64,000 nucleotides of DNA, from the NCBI GenBank assembly GCA_001314705.1, contig LJSU01000020.1, positions 71,592-135,591 on the forward strand, written 5' to 3'. Of the stretch, positions 35,429 through 44,551 are shown in pieces. Origin of the DNA: Rhodobacteraceae bacterium HLUCCO07 (GTDB taxonomy: Bacteria > Pseudomonadota > Alphaproteobacteria > Rhodobacterales > Rhodobacteraceae). Below the pieces are notes generated by a model. It saw only the letters and a program-made list of their open reading frames with translations, had not been told where the DNA came from and did not search any database. How positions within the stretch are numbered: position 1 is the stretch's first letter; each line of letters begins with the position of its first letter. The position numbers were made by a program, and so were the translations under genes.

Positions 35429-37467
35429 GGTCCTGCCCTTTCGAAGACGGGTTCAAAAAGCGGTGCCAGTGCCCGCGCGGCGCGGTTGGTCAGGTGATTG
35501 TTGTCGAAATACCAGCTTTCGCCATCCTGCATCACCGTGCATTCCGACGCATCGCACAGTTTCGGCCAGGGGTCGATCAAGTGCAGGTCTCCGGCTTCGA
35601 GCCACGGCGCAAAAAGCGCCTCGCCCGGCGCGGCCCGCGCCTCGGCCTGATCGCGAGGCAGCGAAAGCGGCGCGTTCTCGGGGGTGAGCTGCCCATGCGC
35701 AAGCTGCCGCGCGACCGTGCGACTGTCGTAGAACGGCATCTCGGGCGGTTGGCGCAGCACGAAGATCCGCTCGAAGTTCTGTTCGAGAACGGGCAGGCTT
35801 GCCTTGAGCGCGCTGCTGAACACCTCGGCGTTGGTCCCGCCGTCATGACCGGCCAGCGCGATGGTGTTCTGCGCATCCTGCCCCACGCCCGTGCCGGTGG
35901 CGTAGTAGGACCAGCGCCCCACCAGCAGCAGGTTTTGCACGGACTCAAGCGAGGCGAGCCCGGCGCGGATCGTGGCATTGGCAATGGTGCAGGCCGCATC
36001 ATCGGCTGGCGTGGCATAGCTTTCGCGTTTCTCGATCCCGAAAAGCGGCGGGCAGCCCGCCCGCCAGATCAGGAGCGCGGGCGTGTCCGCCTGCTGCGCG
36101 GCCTGATCCAGTCCTTCTTTCATGGCGCGCAGGTGGCTGTCGCCCCAGATCACGACGCGTGGCGCGCCCTCGGGCCCGATGGGGCAGAGCTCGACCCAGG
36201 CAAAATGGCCCTCCGTGACCGTCTGACAACGCGAGAAATCCTGAAGGAAATCGGCCGAGGCCGCGATATGGGTCCGGGTCTCGGGGCCGAACCGCCCGGG
36301 CACCCCGTCCTTGACATAGGCCAGTGCGCCGATCGCCAGCATCGCCCCCGTGGGCAGTGCCAGCGCGCCCAGCACCGGCCAGCCGCGCGCGCCCTCGATC
36401 CGCCTGAACGGCAATTCGACATAGCGCCACGAGACCACTGCCAGCCCGAAGGAAAGCACCATCCAGCCCGCGACCTCCCACGGGCCGGCATAGCCGTCGC
36501 GCCAGTATTTCGACAGGACCAGCACCGGCCAGTGCCAGAGGTAGAGCGAATAGGAAACCTGTCCGATGAAGACCGGCAAAGGGGCCGAGAGCGCCCGGTT
36601 GACCGGGTTGGTCTGCCGCCCGTTCAGGATCAGCAGAACCGTACCCGCCACCGGAATCGCCGCCTGCCAGCCTGGAAACCCGTCCGGTTCGATCCACACC
36701 AGCCCGCCCAGCACCAGTACGAGGCCCAGCCAGCTCAACCCCGGGTGCCAGGAAAACCGCGCCTGCCGCGATTGGCCATGGATCGCCAGCAATACCCCGG
36801 CCAGAAGCTCCCACGCGCGGAACGGGAAAAGGTAAAAGGCGGTGGTCTGGCTTTGTGGCGTGATCCAGACCGATGCGGCGAAAGAGGTGGCAAAACCGAC
36901 GATCAGCGCCCAGAGCAGCACCCGCCGCGACGCCTTGAGCAGCAACATCACGAGCGGCAGCACGATGTAAAACTGTTCCTCGACCGCGAGCGACCAGGTG
37001 TGCAACAGTGCTTTCACATCCGCACCGATGTCGAAATAGCCCTCGCCGCGCCAGAACAGCACGTTCGAGAGATACACCGTGGCCGCGATCAGCGACTTGC
37101 CGAATTCGCGGAACTCGAAGGGCAGGAACACGACCCATGCGGCCATGGCGGTCACGCCAGCCATGGCGAAATAGGCCGGAGCAAGCCGCTTGACCCGCCG
37201 GATAAAGAACCGCGCCAGGTGCAGTCGCCCGTTCTCGGACAAGTCACGCCACAGGATGCCGCCGATCAGGTAGCCCGAGATGACAAAGAACACGTCGACC
37301 CCGGCAAAGCCCCCTGCCATACCCGGCACGTCGAAATGGTAGAGCACGACCGCGAGGACCGCGATCATGCGCAGCCCGTCGATCTCGGGCCTATAGGTGG
37401 GGTGAGGCAGGCTCGAAATGGTGATCTCCGGGGTTGGTTGGCGAAATGGCAATGATGAACGTGGCAT
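35425..37467 (-). CDS. OafA-type membrane acyltransferase 3 with C-terminal SGNH domain
   Basis: This 680-residue protein combines an acyltransferase-3 membrane domain (about 20-400, about 10 membrane segments; YRPEIDGLRMIAVLAVVLYHF region with its conserved His, and FFVISGYLI) with a periplasmic SGNH domain (about 430-680; WGDSHLRAM with the Ser and a late DNNHL D-x-x-H pair). Such proteins O-acylate surface polysaccharides such as O-antigen, with the SGNH part completing transfer in the periplasm. It is the first gene of the operon with the GMC and SDR enzymes. Confidence 0.92.
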   Translation of the reverse strand: MPRSSLPFRQPTPEITISSLPHPTYRPEIDGLRMIAVLAVVLYHFDVPGMAGGFAGVDVFFVISGYLIGGILWRDLSENGRLHLARFFIRRVKRLAPAYFAMAGVTAMAAWVVFLPFEFREFGKSLIAATVYLSNVLFWRGEGYFDIGADVKALLHTWSLAVEEQFYIVLPLVMLLLKASRRVLLWALIVGFATSFAASVWITPQSQTTAFYLFPFRAWELLAGVLLAIHGQSRQARFSWHPGLSWLGLVLVLGGLVWIEPDGFPGWQAAIPVAGTVLLILNGRQTNPVNRALSAPLPVFIGQVSYSLYLWHWPVLVLSKYWRDGYAGPWEVAGWMVLSFGLAVVSWRYVELPFRRIEGARGWPVLGALALPTGAMLAIGALAYVKDGVPGRFGPETRTHIAASADFLQDFSRCQTVTEGHFAWVELCPIGPEGAPRVVIWGDSHLRAMKEGLDQAAQQADTPALLIWRAGCPPLFGIEKRESYATPADDAACTIANATIRAGLASLESVQNLLLVGRWSYYATGTGVGQDAQNTIALAGHDGGTNAEVFSSALKASLPVLEQNFERIFVLRQPPEMPFYDSRTVARQLAHGQLTPENAPLSLPRDQAEARAAPGEALFAPWLEAGDLHLIDPWPKLCDASECTVMQDGESWYFDNNHLTNRAARALAPLFEPVFERAGP

Positions 37468-37551
37468 TTAATGCCGGAAAGGGGCAGAAATTGCACCGCT
37501 TCTTTGCGAATTTGCGGCAAGCAGGCGAAACAGGCTTAAAAGGAGGGCGTC

Positions 37552-38343
37552 ATGCCGGTGAGGGTCGAGAAGAACGGTGCGGTCTGGACGGTGATCCATT
37601 CCCGCCCCGAGGCGCGCAACGCGATGGATGTGGAGCACGCCCGTGCGCTTTACGAAGCGTTTCTGGAATTCGAGTCGGATGACAGCGCCGCGGTGGCCGT
37701 GTTCTGGGGCGAGGGCGGGGCCTTCTGTGCGGGCTGGGATCTCAAGCAGGTCGCGGCACTGGCCGAGGGCGAGGCCTGGGCGGCGCTTGATTTCGCCGAA
37801 GAGGGGCACGTGTTCGGCCCGATGGGGCCGTCACGGCTCGACCTTTCCAAGCCGGTGATCGCCGCCATCGAGGGGCCGGCGGTGGCCGGCGGGATGGAGC
37901 TTGCCGTGTGGGCCGACCTGCGCGTGATGGGGCAGGGGGCCTTCATGGGCGTTTATTGCCGCCGCTGGGGCGTGCCGCTCATCGACGGGGGCACGGTGCG
38001 CCTGCCCCGGCTGGTGGGCGAGGGGCGTGCGATGGACATGATCCTGACCGGGCGCAAGGTGACTGCGCAAGAGGCATTGCGTATCGGGCTTTGCGAATAC
38101 GTGGTGCCCGACGGCACGGCGCGCGACCGGGCCGAGGAACTCGCCCACCAGATCGCCCGTTTCCCACAGGGCTGCCTGCGCGCCGACCGTGCCTCGGCCC
38201 GCGCACAGGCGGGCCTGGATCAGCGCGCCGCCCTGCGCCAGGAATGGGAGGGCAGCAAGGGCATGGTGCAGGCCGAGGGCGCCAAGGGGGCCGCACGCTT
38301 TGCCGGAGGCAAGGGGCGACATGGGGATTTCGGCGACATCTGA
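37552..38343 (+). CDS. Crotonase / enoyl-CoA hydratase family protein
   Basis: This 263-residue crotonase has the oxyanion-hole segments GGAFCAGWDLK and EGPAVAGGMELA and the usual N-terminal SRPEARNAM. Start at 37552 follows a strong AAAAGGAGGGCGTC. It diverges from the acyltransferase gene (84-bp gap). The CoA substrate is not determined; a general beta-oxidation role is likely, and a role in the downstream phenylacetate locus is possible but unproved. Confidence 0.85.
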   Translation: MPVRVEKNGAVWTVIHSRPEARNAMDVEHARALYEAFLEFESDDSAAVAVFWGEGGAFCAGWDLKQVAALAEGEAWAALDFAEEGHVFGPMGPSRLDLSKPVIAAIEGPAVAGGMELAVWADLRVMGQGAFMGVYCRRWGVPLIDGGTVRLPRLVGEGRAMDMILTGRKVTAQEALRIGLCEYVVPDGTARDRAEELAHQIARFPQGCLRADRASARAQAGLDQRAALRQEWEGSKGMVQAEGAKGAARFAGGKGRHGDFGDI

Positions 38344-38386
38344 TAGCGTGTAAGCCCGTGCGATACCGCGCGAAAGGCCTGCCCAC

Positions 38387-39502
38387 ATGGATTCGCAATT
38401 CGACATCTTCCTTGCCACCGCCCCGGGGCTTGAGCCTGCCTTGCGCGACGAGGCCCAAGAGGCCGGGTTCGACGCCCCGCGCGTGGTGCCCGGCGGGGTG
38501 GAAACGCGCGGCGGCTGGGCCGAGGTCTGGCGCGCGAACCTTGTCCTGCGCGGGGCGGGGCGGGTGCTGGTGCGGGTCGGGGCCTTTCGCGCCATGCACC
38601 TTGCACAGCTCGACAAGCGCGCGCGCAAGTTCGACTGGGCCGCGTTCCTGCGCCCGGATGTGCCGGTGCGGGTCGAGGCGACCTGCCACAAGTCCCGCAT
38701 CTATCACGATCGCGCCGCCGCCCAACGCATCGAACGCGCCATATCCGAAACGCTGGGCGCGCCGGTCTCGGCCAAGGCCGCCCTGCGGGTGATGGTGCGG
38801 ATCGAGGATGACCTTTGCACCATCAGCCTCGACAGCTCGGGCGAGCCGCTGCACCGGCGCGGCCACAAGCAGGCGGTGGGCAAGGCGCCGATGCGCGAGA
38901 CATTGGCGGCGCTTTTCCTGCGGCAATGCGGGTTCACGGGTGCGGAACCGGTGCTCGACCCGATGTGCGGTTCGGGCAGCTTTGTCATCGAGGCCGCCGA
39001 GATCGCGGCCGGTCTGCCCCCGGGCCGCGACCGGGACTTTGCCTTCATGCAATTCGCAAATCATGATCCGGCGGGCTATGCCGCGCTCAGGGCCGAGGCG
39101 CTGGCCCGGGTCGAGGCACCTGTACCGATGTTTCACGGCTTCGACCGCGATCAGGGCGCGATCCGCATGGCCACGCAGAATGCCGAGCGGGCGGGCGTGG
39201 CCGGTCTCACCCGCTTTGACTGCCAACCCATCGCCGATTTGCAACGCCCCGACGGCCCGCCCGGCCTGATGATCGTGAACCCGCCTTATGGGGCGCGGAT
39301 CGGCAACAAGAAGCTGCTTTACGCGCTTTACGCCGCGCTGGGCAAGGTCGCGCAAGAGCGCCTGTCAGGCTGGCACGTGGGGCTGGTGACGAACGAGGCC
39401 GGATTGGCCCGTGCCACGGGCCTGCCCTTCGGGGCCCCGGGGCCGCATGTCGCCCATGGCGGGCTCAAGGTGCGGCTCTGGCAGACTGGCCCGCTTCCCT
39501 GA
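38387..39502 (+). CDS. THUMP-domain class I RNA methyltransferase (RlmL-like)
   Basis: This 371-residue enzyme has an N-terminal THUMP-type RNA-binding region (about 1-160, FDIFLATAPGLEPALRDE) and a SAM-dependent methyltransferase domain with VLDPMCGSGSFVIEA and the catalytic NPPYG motif (about 310). It matches the N-terminal half of E. coli RlmL, which makes m2G in 23S rRNA; the second methyltransferase half of E. coli RlmL is absent, as is usual outside gammaproteobacteria. It follows the crotonase by 43 bp. Confidence 0.85.
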   Translation: MDSQFDIFLATAPGLEPALRDEAQEAGFDAPRVVPGGVETRGGWAEVWRANLVLRGAGRVLVRVGAFRAMHLAQLDKRARKFDWAAFLRPDVPVRVEATCHKSRIYHDRAAAQRIERAISETLGAPVSAKAALRVMVRIEDDLCTISLDSSGEPLHRRGHKQAVGKAPMRETLAALFLRQCGFTGAEPVLDPMCGSGSFVIEAAEIAAGLPPGRDRDFAFMQFANHDPAGYAALRAEALARVEAPVPMFHGFDRDQGAIRMATQNAERAGVAGLTRFDCQPIADLQRPDGPPGLMIVNPPYGARIGNKKLLYALYAALGKVAQERLSGWHVGLVTNEAGLARATGLPFGAPGPHVAHGGLKVRLWQTGPLP

Positions 39503-39549
39503 TATGTTACAGATGACCGAATAAATTTAGACTTAAAGTAACAAAAGGC

Positions 39550-39578
39550 TTGCTCCGAATCGCATTCGCGCATATCAC
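39550..39578 (+). promoter_or_regulatory. Candidate promoter of the paaJABCDE operon
   Basis: TTGCTC (39550-39555) and TATCAC (39573-39578) are separated by exactly 17 bases, a good sigma-70-type promoter. The following palindrome begins at the last base of the -10, which suggests steric repression. Confidence 0.55.
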
Positions 39579-39593
39579 CGACCGTGCGGTCGG
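39578..39593. promoter_or_regulatory. Candidate PaaR operator (site 1)
   Basis: CCGACCG-TG-CGGTCGG is a perfect 7-bp inverted repeat with a 2-base centre, located at the -10/+1 of the candidate paaJ promoter. It aligns with TAAACCGAACGGTTGG at 48991-49006, sharing ACCG-N2-CGGTYGG. The TetR-type regulator encoded at 45819 is the obvious ligand; binding is inferred. Confidence 0.6.
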
Positions 39594-39719
39594 GTATTGG
39601 GAGATGTCCTGCCGCATCCCGGTTTGCCGTAACGAAATCGGGTGCGAGGTCGGAAACGCGCGGGTGTTTCATGCGAGATCGTGGCAAGATCGGCAGGACA
39701 CACCATTCGAGGAGGAGCC

Positions 39720-40925
39720 ATGCCAGACGCTTTCATCTGCGATGCCACCCGCACGCCCATCGGCCGCTATGGTGGCGCGCTGTCGTCGATCCGCACCGAC
39801 GATCTTGCCGCCCATCCCATCGCAGCGCTGATGGCGCGCAATCCGGATGTGGACTGGTCCAGCCTCGATGACGTGATTTATGGCTGCGCCAACCAGGCGG
39901 GCGAGGACAATCGCAACGTGGCGCGCATGGCCTTGCTTCTGGCCGGTCTGCCGGTCGACGTGCCCGGCGCCACGATCAACCGGCTTTGCGCCTCGGGGCT
40001 CGATGCGGTGGGCACCGTGTCGCGGGCGATCCGGGCGGGCGACTACGACATGGCGATTGCCGGCGGCGTCGAATCCATGTCGCGCGCGCCTTTCGTGATG
40101 CCCAAGGCCGAAACCGCCTTTTCCCGCGCCAACGCGGTTTATGACACCACCATCGGCTGGCGTTTCGTCAATCCGAAGATGAAGGCGCAATACGGCATCG
40201 ATTCCATGCCCCAGACCGCCGACAACGTGGCCGCCGACTACCACATCAGCCGCGAGGATCAGGACACCTTTGCCGCGCGCAGCCAGGCGCGCTGGGACGC
40301 GGCGCAAAAGGCCGGTGTCTTTGCCGATGAAATCACCCCGGTCGAGGTGCCGCAGCGCAAGGGCGATCCCGTTCTTGTCGATACAGACGAACACCCCCGT
40401 CCCGGCACCGATGCGACCAGGCTGGCCAGGCTCAAGGGTGTGAACGGCCCCGACCTTACCGTGACCGCGGGCAATGCAAGCGGCGTCAACGACGGTGCGG
40501 CGGCAATGCTGATCGCGAGCGAGGCCGCTGCGGCGAAAAACGGCCTAACCCCCATGGCGCGCATCGTCGCGATGTCGGCGGCCGGGGTCGAGCCGCGTGT
40601 GATGGGCATCGGCCCCGTGCCAGCCAGCCAGAAGGTGCTGCGCCGCGCCGGTCTCAACATCGGCGAGATGGATGTGATAGAATTGAACGAGGCTTTCGCG
40701 GCCCAGGGGCTGGCCACGCTGCGTGCCCTTGGCGTTCCCGACGACGCCCCCCATGTGAATCCCAATGGCGGAGCCATCGCCATTGGCCACCCGCTGGGCA
40801 TGTCGGGGGCGCGCATGGCGCTCTCGGCCGCCTATCAATTGAAACGCACGGGCGGGCGCTATGCGCTTTGCACAATGTGCGTGGGCGTGGGCCAAGGGGC
40901 CGCGCTCATCCTTGAACGCGTCTGA
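39720..40925 (+). CDS. paaJ: Acetyl-CoA acyltransferase of phenylacetate degradation
   Basis: This 401-residue thiolase carries the active-site Cys in [12 protein letters not shown], a NEAFAAQ segment, [16 protein letters not shown] and the second catalytic Cys in [10 protein letters not shown]. In this context it should cleave 3-oxoadipyl-CoA (and 3-oxo-5,6-dehydrosuberyl-CoA) to succinyl- and acetyl-CoA. The start at 39720 follows GAGGAGGAGCC. It is the first gene of the operon, 14 bp before paaA, which supports PaaJ over a general PcaF/AtoB thiolase. Confidence 0.85.
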   Translation: MPDAFICDATRTPIGRYGGALSSIRTDDLAAHPIAALMARNPDVDWSSLDDVIYGCANQAGEDNRNVARMALLLAGLPVDVPGATINRLCASGLDAVGTVSRAIRAGDYDMAIAGGVESMSRAPFVMPKAETAFSRANAVYDTTIGWRFVNPKMKAQYGIDSMPQTADNVAADYHISREDQDTFAARSQARWDAAQKAGVFADEITPVEVPQRKGDPVLVDTDEHPRPGTDATRLARLKGVNGPDLTVTAGNASGVNDGAAAMLIASEAAAAKNGLTPMARIVAMSAAGVEPRVMGIGPVPASQKVLRRAGLNIGEMDVIELNEAFAAQGLATLRALGVPDDAPHVNPNGGAIAIGHPLGMSGARMALSAAYQLKRTGGRYALCTMCVGVGQGAALILERV

Positions 40926-40939
40926 GGGAGGATCCCGAC

Positions 40940-41932
40940 ATGTATGCACAGATGATCAAGACCGCCGGAACCGGGGTGAAGCCCCGCGAAGAGATGACGC
41001 CCGAAGAGGCGGCCTTTCAGGACAAGATCGACGCCGATATCAAGATCGAGCCCAAGGACTGGATGCCCGACGATTACCGCGCCACGCTCATCCGCCAGAT
41101 CGGCCAGCACGCGCATTCCGAGATCGTCGGCCAACTGCCCGAAGGCAACTGGATCACCCGCGCACCCACGCTGGAGCGCAAGGCGATCCTGCTGGCCAAG
41201 GTTCAGGACGAGGCGGGCCATGGGCTCTATCTCTATTGCGCGGCCGAAACGCTGGGCGTTTCGCGGGACGAGTTGACCGAGGATCTGCTCTCGGGGCGGA
41301 TGAAATACTCCTCGATCTTCAATTATCCCACGCTCAACTGGGCCGATATCGGCGCGGTGGGCTGGCTGGTCGATGGTGCCGCGATCATGAACCAGGTGCC
41401 GCTTCAGCGCACCTCCTACGGCCCCTATTCCCGCGCGATGATCCGCATCTGCAAGGAAGAGAGCTTTCACCAGCGCCAGGGCTACGACATCATGATGAAG
41501 ATGGCCCAGGGCACCGAGGCGCAGAAAAAGATGGCGCAGGATGCGCTCAACCGGTTCTGGTATCCTTCGCTGATGATGTTCGGCCCCTCGGACAAGGAAA
41601 GCGTGCATTCGGCGCAATCCATGGCGTGGAAGATCAAGATCGACAGCAATGACGAGCTGCGCCAGCGTTTCGTCGATCAGACCGTGCCTCAGGCCGAATA
41701 CCTCGGCCTGAGCATCCCCGATGACAAGCTCAAGTGGAACGAGGAGCGCGGTCACTACGATTTCTCGGAACCCGACTGGACCGAGTTCTTCAACGTCCTC
41801 AAGGGCAAGGGCCCCTGTAACACCGAGCGTATGAACGATCGCAAGCGCGCCTGGGAAGAGGGGGCGTGGGTGCGCGACGGGCTGATGGCCCATGCCCGGA
41901 AACGGGCCGCCCGCAAGGTCGCGGCGGAATAA
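40940..41932 (+). CDS. paaA: Phenylacetyl-CoA 1,2-epoxidase, catalytic subunit A
   Basis: This 330-residue diiron monooxygenase subunit activates O2 and epoxidises the ring of phenylacetyl-CoA. Iron-ligand regions are visible as [23 protein letters not shown], and [10 protein letters not shown]. Length and start (MYAQMIK) match the family. It heads the ABCDE block; spacing to paaB is 12 bp. Confidence 0.95.
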   Translation: MYAQMIKTAGTGVKPREEMTPEEAAFQDKIDADIKIEPKDWMPDDYRATLIRQIGQHAHSEIVGQLPEGNWITRAPTLERKAILLAKVQDEAGHGLYLYCAAETLGVSRDELTEDLLSGRMKYSSIFNYPTLNWADIGAVGWLVDGAAIMNQVPLQRTSYGPYSRAMIRICKEESFHQRQGYDIMMKMAQGTEAQKKMAQDALNRFWYPSLMMFGPSDKESVHSAQSMAWKIKIDSNDELRQRFVDQTVPQAEYLGLSIPDDKLKWNEERGHYDFSEPDWTEFFNVLKGKGPCNTERMNDRKRAWEEGAWVRDGLMAHARKRAARKVAAE

Positions 41933-41944
41933 GGAGATCGGCAG

Positions 41945-42229
41945 ATGAAAAACGAATGGCCCCTGTGGGAAGTCTTCATCCGCGGTCAGCATGGCATGTC
42001 GCACCGTCATGTCGGTTCGCTCCACGCGCCCGACGCGGAAATGGCCGTCAAGAACGCGCGCGACGTCTATACCCGCCGCAACGAGGGTGTGAGCATCTGG
42101 GTGGTCGAGGCGCGCCACATCACCGCGACCAATCCCGGCGACAAGGGCCCGATGTTCGAGCCGTCGGAATCCAAGATCTACCGCCACCCGACCTTTTTCG
42201 ACATTCCCGATGACGTGGGGGCGATGTGA
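41945..42229 (+). CDS. paaB: Phenylacetyl-CoA 1,2-epoxidase, subunit B
   Basis: This small 94-residue structural subunit has the family opening EWPLWEVFIRGQHGMSHRHVG and a NARDVYTRR core. It bridges PaaAC heterodimers in the epoxidase complex. Its stop overlaps the paaC start by one base (TGATG). Confidence 0.95.
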   Translation: MKNEWPLWEVFIRGQHGMSHRHVGSLHAPDAEMAVKNARDVYTRRNEGVSIWVVEARHITATNPGDKGPMFEPSESKIYRHPTFFDIPDDVGAM

Positions 42230-42999
42230 TGGCGACAAAGGACATATCCGCCGATCTGTTCGAATTCCTGCTGCGGATGGGTGACAATACCCTGATCCTC
42301 GGCCACCGCGTTTCCGAATGGTGCGGCCATTCGCCGGTTCTCGAAGAGGACATCGCGCTGGCCAACACCGCGCTTGACCTCATCGGCCAGACCCAGCTCT
42401 GGCTCGGCCTTGCCGGCGAGGTCGAGGGGCAGGGCCGTAGCGCCGACGATCTGGCCTTCCTGCGCGACGCCTGGGATTTCCGCAACGCGCTCATGGTGGA
42501 GCTGCCCAACGGCGATTTCGGGCAGACCCTGATGCGGCAATTCCTGTTCGATGCGTGGCAGGAACTGATGCTCGACGCGCTCAAGGGATCAAGCGACGCG
42601 CGCGTTGCCGAGATCGCCGCCAAGGCCGCGAAAGAGGTCGCCTATCACGTCGAACGCTCGGGCGACACGGTGATCGGGCTGGGCGACGGCACAGAGGAAA
42701 GCCATGCACGGATGCAGGCGGCACTTGATTACCTTTACCCTTACGTGGGCGAGATGTTCGAAAGCGATGCCGTGGATGCGGCCGTGGCCAAGGCCGGCAT
42801 CGCCCCCGACCCGGCCAGCCTGCGAGACGCCTATGACGCGAAACTGGCCGCCGTGATGAGCGAGGCGACGCTGACGATTCCCGACGACCGCTTCGCCCAT
42901 AACGGTGGGCGCACGGGGCGGATGCATACCGAACACCTGGGCCATATCCTGACATCCATGCAATGGCTGCAACGCGCCTATCCGGGGGCGAGCTGGTAA
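42229..42999 (+). CDS. paaC: Phenylacetyl-CoA 1,2-epoxidase, subunit C
   Basis: This 256-residue ferritin-like structural partner of PaaA has DNTLILGHRVSEWCGHSP, IALANTALDLIGQ and HTEHLGHILTSMQWLQR. The ATG at 42229 was preferred over the GTG one codon earlier because it gives the usual one-base TGATG overlap with paaB. It lacks the full set of iron ligands, as usual for PaaC. Confidence 0.95.
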   Translation: MATKDISADLFEFLLRMGDNTLILGHRVSEWCGHSPVLEEDIALANTALDLIGQTQLWLGLAGEVEGQGRSADDLAFLRDAWDFRNALMVELPNGDFGQTLMRQFLFDAWQELMLDALKGSSDARVAEIAAKAAKEVAYHVERSGDTVIGLGDGTEESHARMQAALDYLYPYVGEMFESDAVDAAVAKAGIAPDPASLRDAYDAKLAAVMSEATLTIPDDRFAHNGGRTGRMHTEHLGHILTSMQWLQRAYPGASW

Positions 43000-43003
43000 A
43001 CCC

Positions 43004-43462
43004 ATGGGCGCCCCGGTGGAACAGATATGGGAATGGCTCGACCAGGTGCCCGACCCCGAGATCCCGGTGATCTCTCTCGTCGACCTGGGCATCATCCGGG
43101 GCGTCGAATGGCAGGGTGACACGCTTCGGGTCACCGTAACGCCGACCTATTCGGGCTGTCCTGCGACCTCGGTCATCAATTTCGAGATCGAAAAGGCCCT
43201 GCGCAGCCATGGCATCGAGAAACTGGAGTTGAAACGCCAGCTTTCGCCGCCCTGGACCACCGACTGGCTCACCGAAACGGGGCGCGAAAAACTCGAGAAA
43301 TACGGTATCGCCCCGCCACAGCCCGCGGGCGGGCCGCAACGCTGCCCGCATTGCGGCGGCAGCCATCTCGAACGGATCTCGCAATTCGGCTCGACCCCCT
43401 GCAAGGCGCAATGGCGCTGCAAGGACTGTCTTGAGCCCTTCGATTATTTCAAGTGTATCTGA
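43004..43462 (+). CDS. paaD: PaaD, Fe-S maturation-type accessory protein
   Basis: This 152-residue protein has an MIP18/DUF59 domain (QVPDPEIPVISLVDLGI, PTYSGCPAT) followed by a C-terminal zinc/Fe-S-like cysteine domain (CPHCGG, then CKAQWRCKDC and a final Cys). It is required for activity of the PaaABCE complex, probably in cluster assembly. It starts 4 bp after paaC. Confidence 0.94.
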   Translation: MGAPVEQIWEWLDQVPDPEIPVISLVDLGIIRGVEWQGDTLRVTVTPTYSGCPATSVINFEIEKALRSHGIEKLELKRQLSPPWTTDWLTETGREKLEKYGIAPPQPAGGPQRCPHCGGSHLERISQFGSTPCKAQWRCKDCLEPFDYFKCI

Positions 43463-43473
43463 GGAGACCGCGA

Positions 43474-44541
43474 ATGGCGCGATTCCACGATCTCAAGGTT
43501 ACCGATATCCACCACACGATCCGCGATGCGGTGGTCCTGACCCTTGAACCCGACGACCCGGCGGCCTTCGACTTCATCCAGGGCCAATACCTGACCTTCC
43601 GCCGCGATTTCGACGGCGAGGAACTGCGCCGCTCCTACTCGATCTGCTCGGGCCGGCACGAAGGCAAGCTCCAGGTCGGGATCAAGCGGGTCGAGGGCGG
43701 GGCCTTCTCGAATTTCGCCAACGAGGAATTGAAGGTCGGCGACACGTTGCAGGCGATGGAACCGATGGGCGGGTTCCACACGCCGCTCGACCCGGCCAAC
43801 GCGAAGAATTATCTCGGTTTCGCGGGGGGCTCGGGCATCACGCCGGTGCTGTCGATCGTGAAAACCACCCTCGCCACCGAGCCGCGATCGACATTCACGC
43901 TCGTTTACGCCAACAAGGGCGTGGCCAGCATCATGTTCCGCGAGGAACTGGAGGACTTGAAAAACCAGTATCTTGGCCGTCTCTCGGTGATCCATGTCCT
44001 GGAACAGGACGCGCAGGAGATCGACCTATTCACCGGCATGGTGACCGAAGAGAAATGCGCGCAGCTCTTCCGCACATGGATCGACGTCGAAAGCGTCGAT
44101 ACCGCCTTCATCTGTGGCCCCGAGCCGATGATGCTTGGCATCGCCAGGGCGCTGCGGGATCACGGGCTTGACGACGCGCAGATCAAGTTCGAGCTTTTCG
44201 CCAGCGCCCAGCCCGGCCGCCTCAAAAGCAAGGTGGTCTCCAAGCAGGCTGGCAAGCAGGCCAACCAGGCCGAGGTCGCGATCACGCTTGACGGAGCTAC
44301 ACAGACCATCACGACCGCCAAGGACATGACCATTCTCGACGCCGCGCGGCAAAACGCGATGGATGCGCCCTTTGCCTGCACGGCGGGGGTCTGCTCGACC
44401 TGCCGCTGCCGGGTGATCGAGGGCGAGGTCGAGATGGTCGCCAACCATGCGCTCGAGGATTACGAGGTCGAGAAGGGATACGTGTTGTCGTGCCAGTCCT
44501 TCCCCGTCACCGACCGCGTCGTCGTCGATTATGACCAGTGA
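43474..44541 (+). CDS. paaE: Phenylacetyl-CoA 1,2-epoxidase, reductase subunit
   Basis: This 355-residue reductase transfers electrons from NAD(P)H to the PaaA diiron site. An N-terminal ferredoxin-reductase FAD domain (LRRSYSICSG) and NAD domain (GFAGGSGITPVLSIV) precede a C-terminal 2Fe-2S ferredoxin domain (PFACTAGVCSTCRCRV). The start at 43474 has GAGGAGA upstream and was preferred over an in-frame ATG at 43453 that lies inside paaD. Confidence 0.95.
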   Translation: MARFHDLKVTDIHHTIRDAVVLTLEPDDPAAFDFIQGQYLTFRRDFDGEELRRSYSICSGRHEGKLQVGIKRVEGGAFSNFANEELKVGDTLQAMEPMGGFHTPLDPANAKNYLGFAGGSGITPVLSIVKTTLATEPRSTFTLVYANKGVASIMFREELEDLKNQYLGRLSVIHVLEQDAQEIDLFTGMVTEEKCAQLFRTWIDVESVDTAFICGPEPMMLGIARALRDHGLDDAQIKFELFASAQPGRLKSKVVSKQAGKQANQAEVAITLDGATQTITTAKDMTILDAARQNAMDAPFACTAGVCSTCRCRVIEGEVEMVANHALEDYEVEKGYVLSCQSFPVTDRVVVDYDQ

Positions 44542-44551
44542 GGGCCGGGAA

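Noticed and set aside
35494-37455. Long open frame on the plus strand opposite the acyltransferase
   Set aside because: The minus-strand frame has membrane segments and SGNH motifs; the plus frame is Arg/Gln-rich noise.
39503-39719. In-frame upstream extension of paaJ to 39642
   Set aside because: It lacks thiolase similarity; the ATG at 39720 follows a strong GAGGAGGAGCC site.
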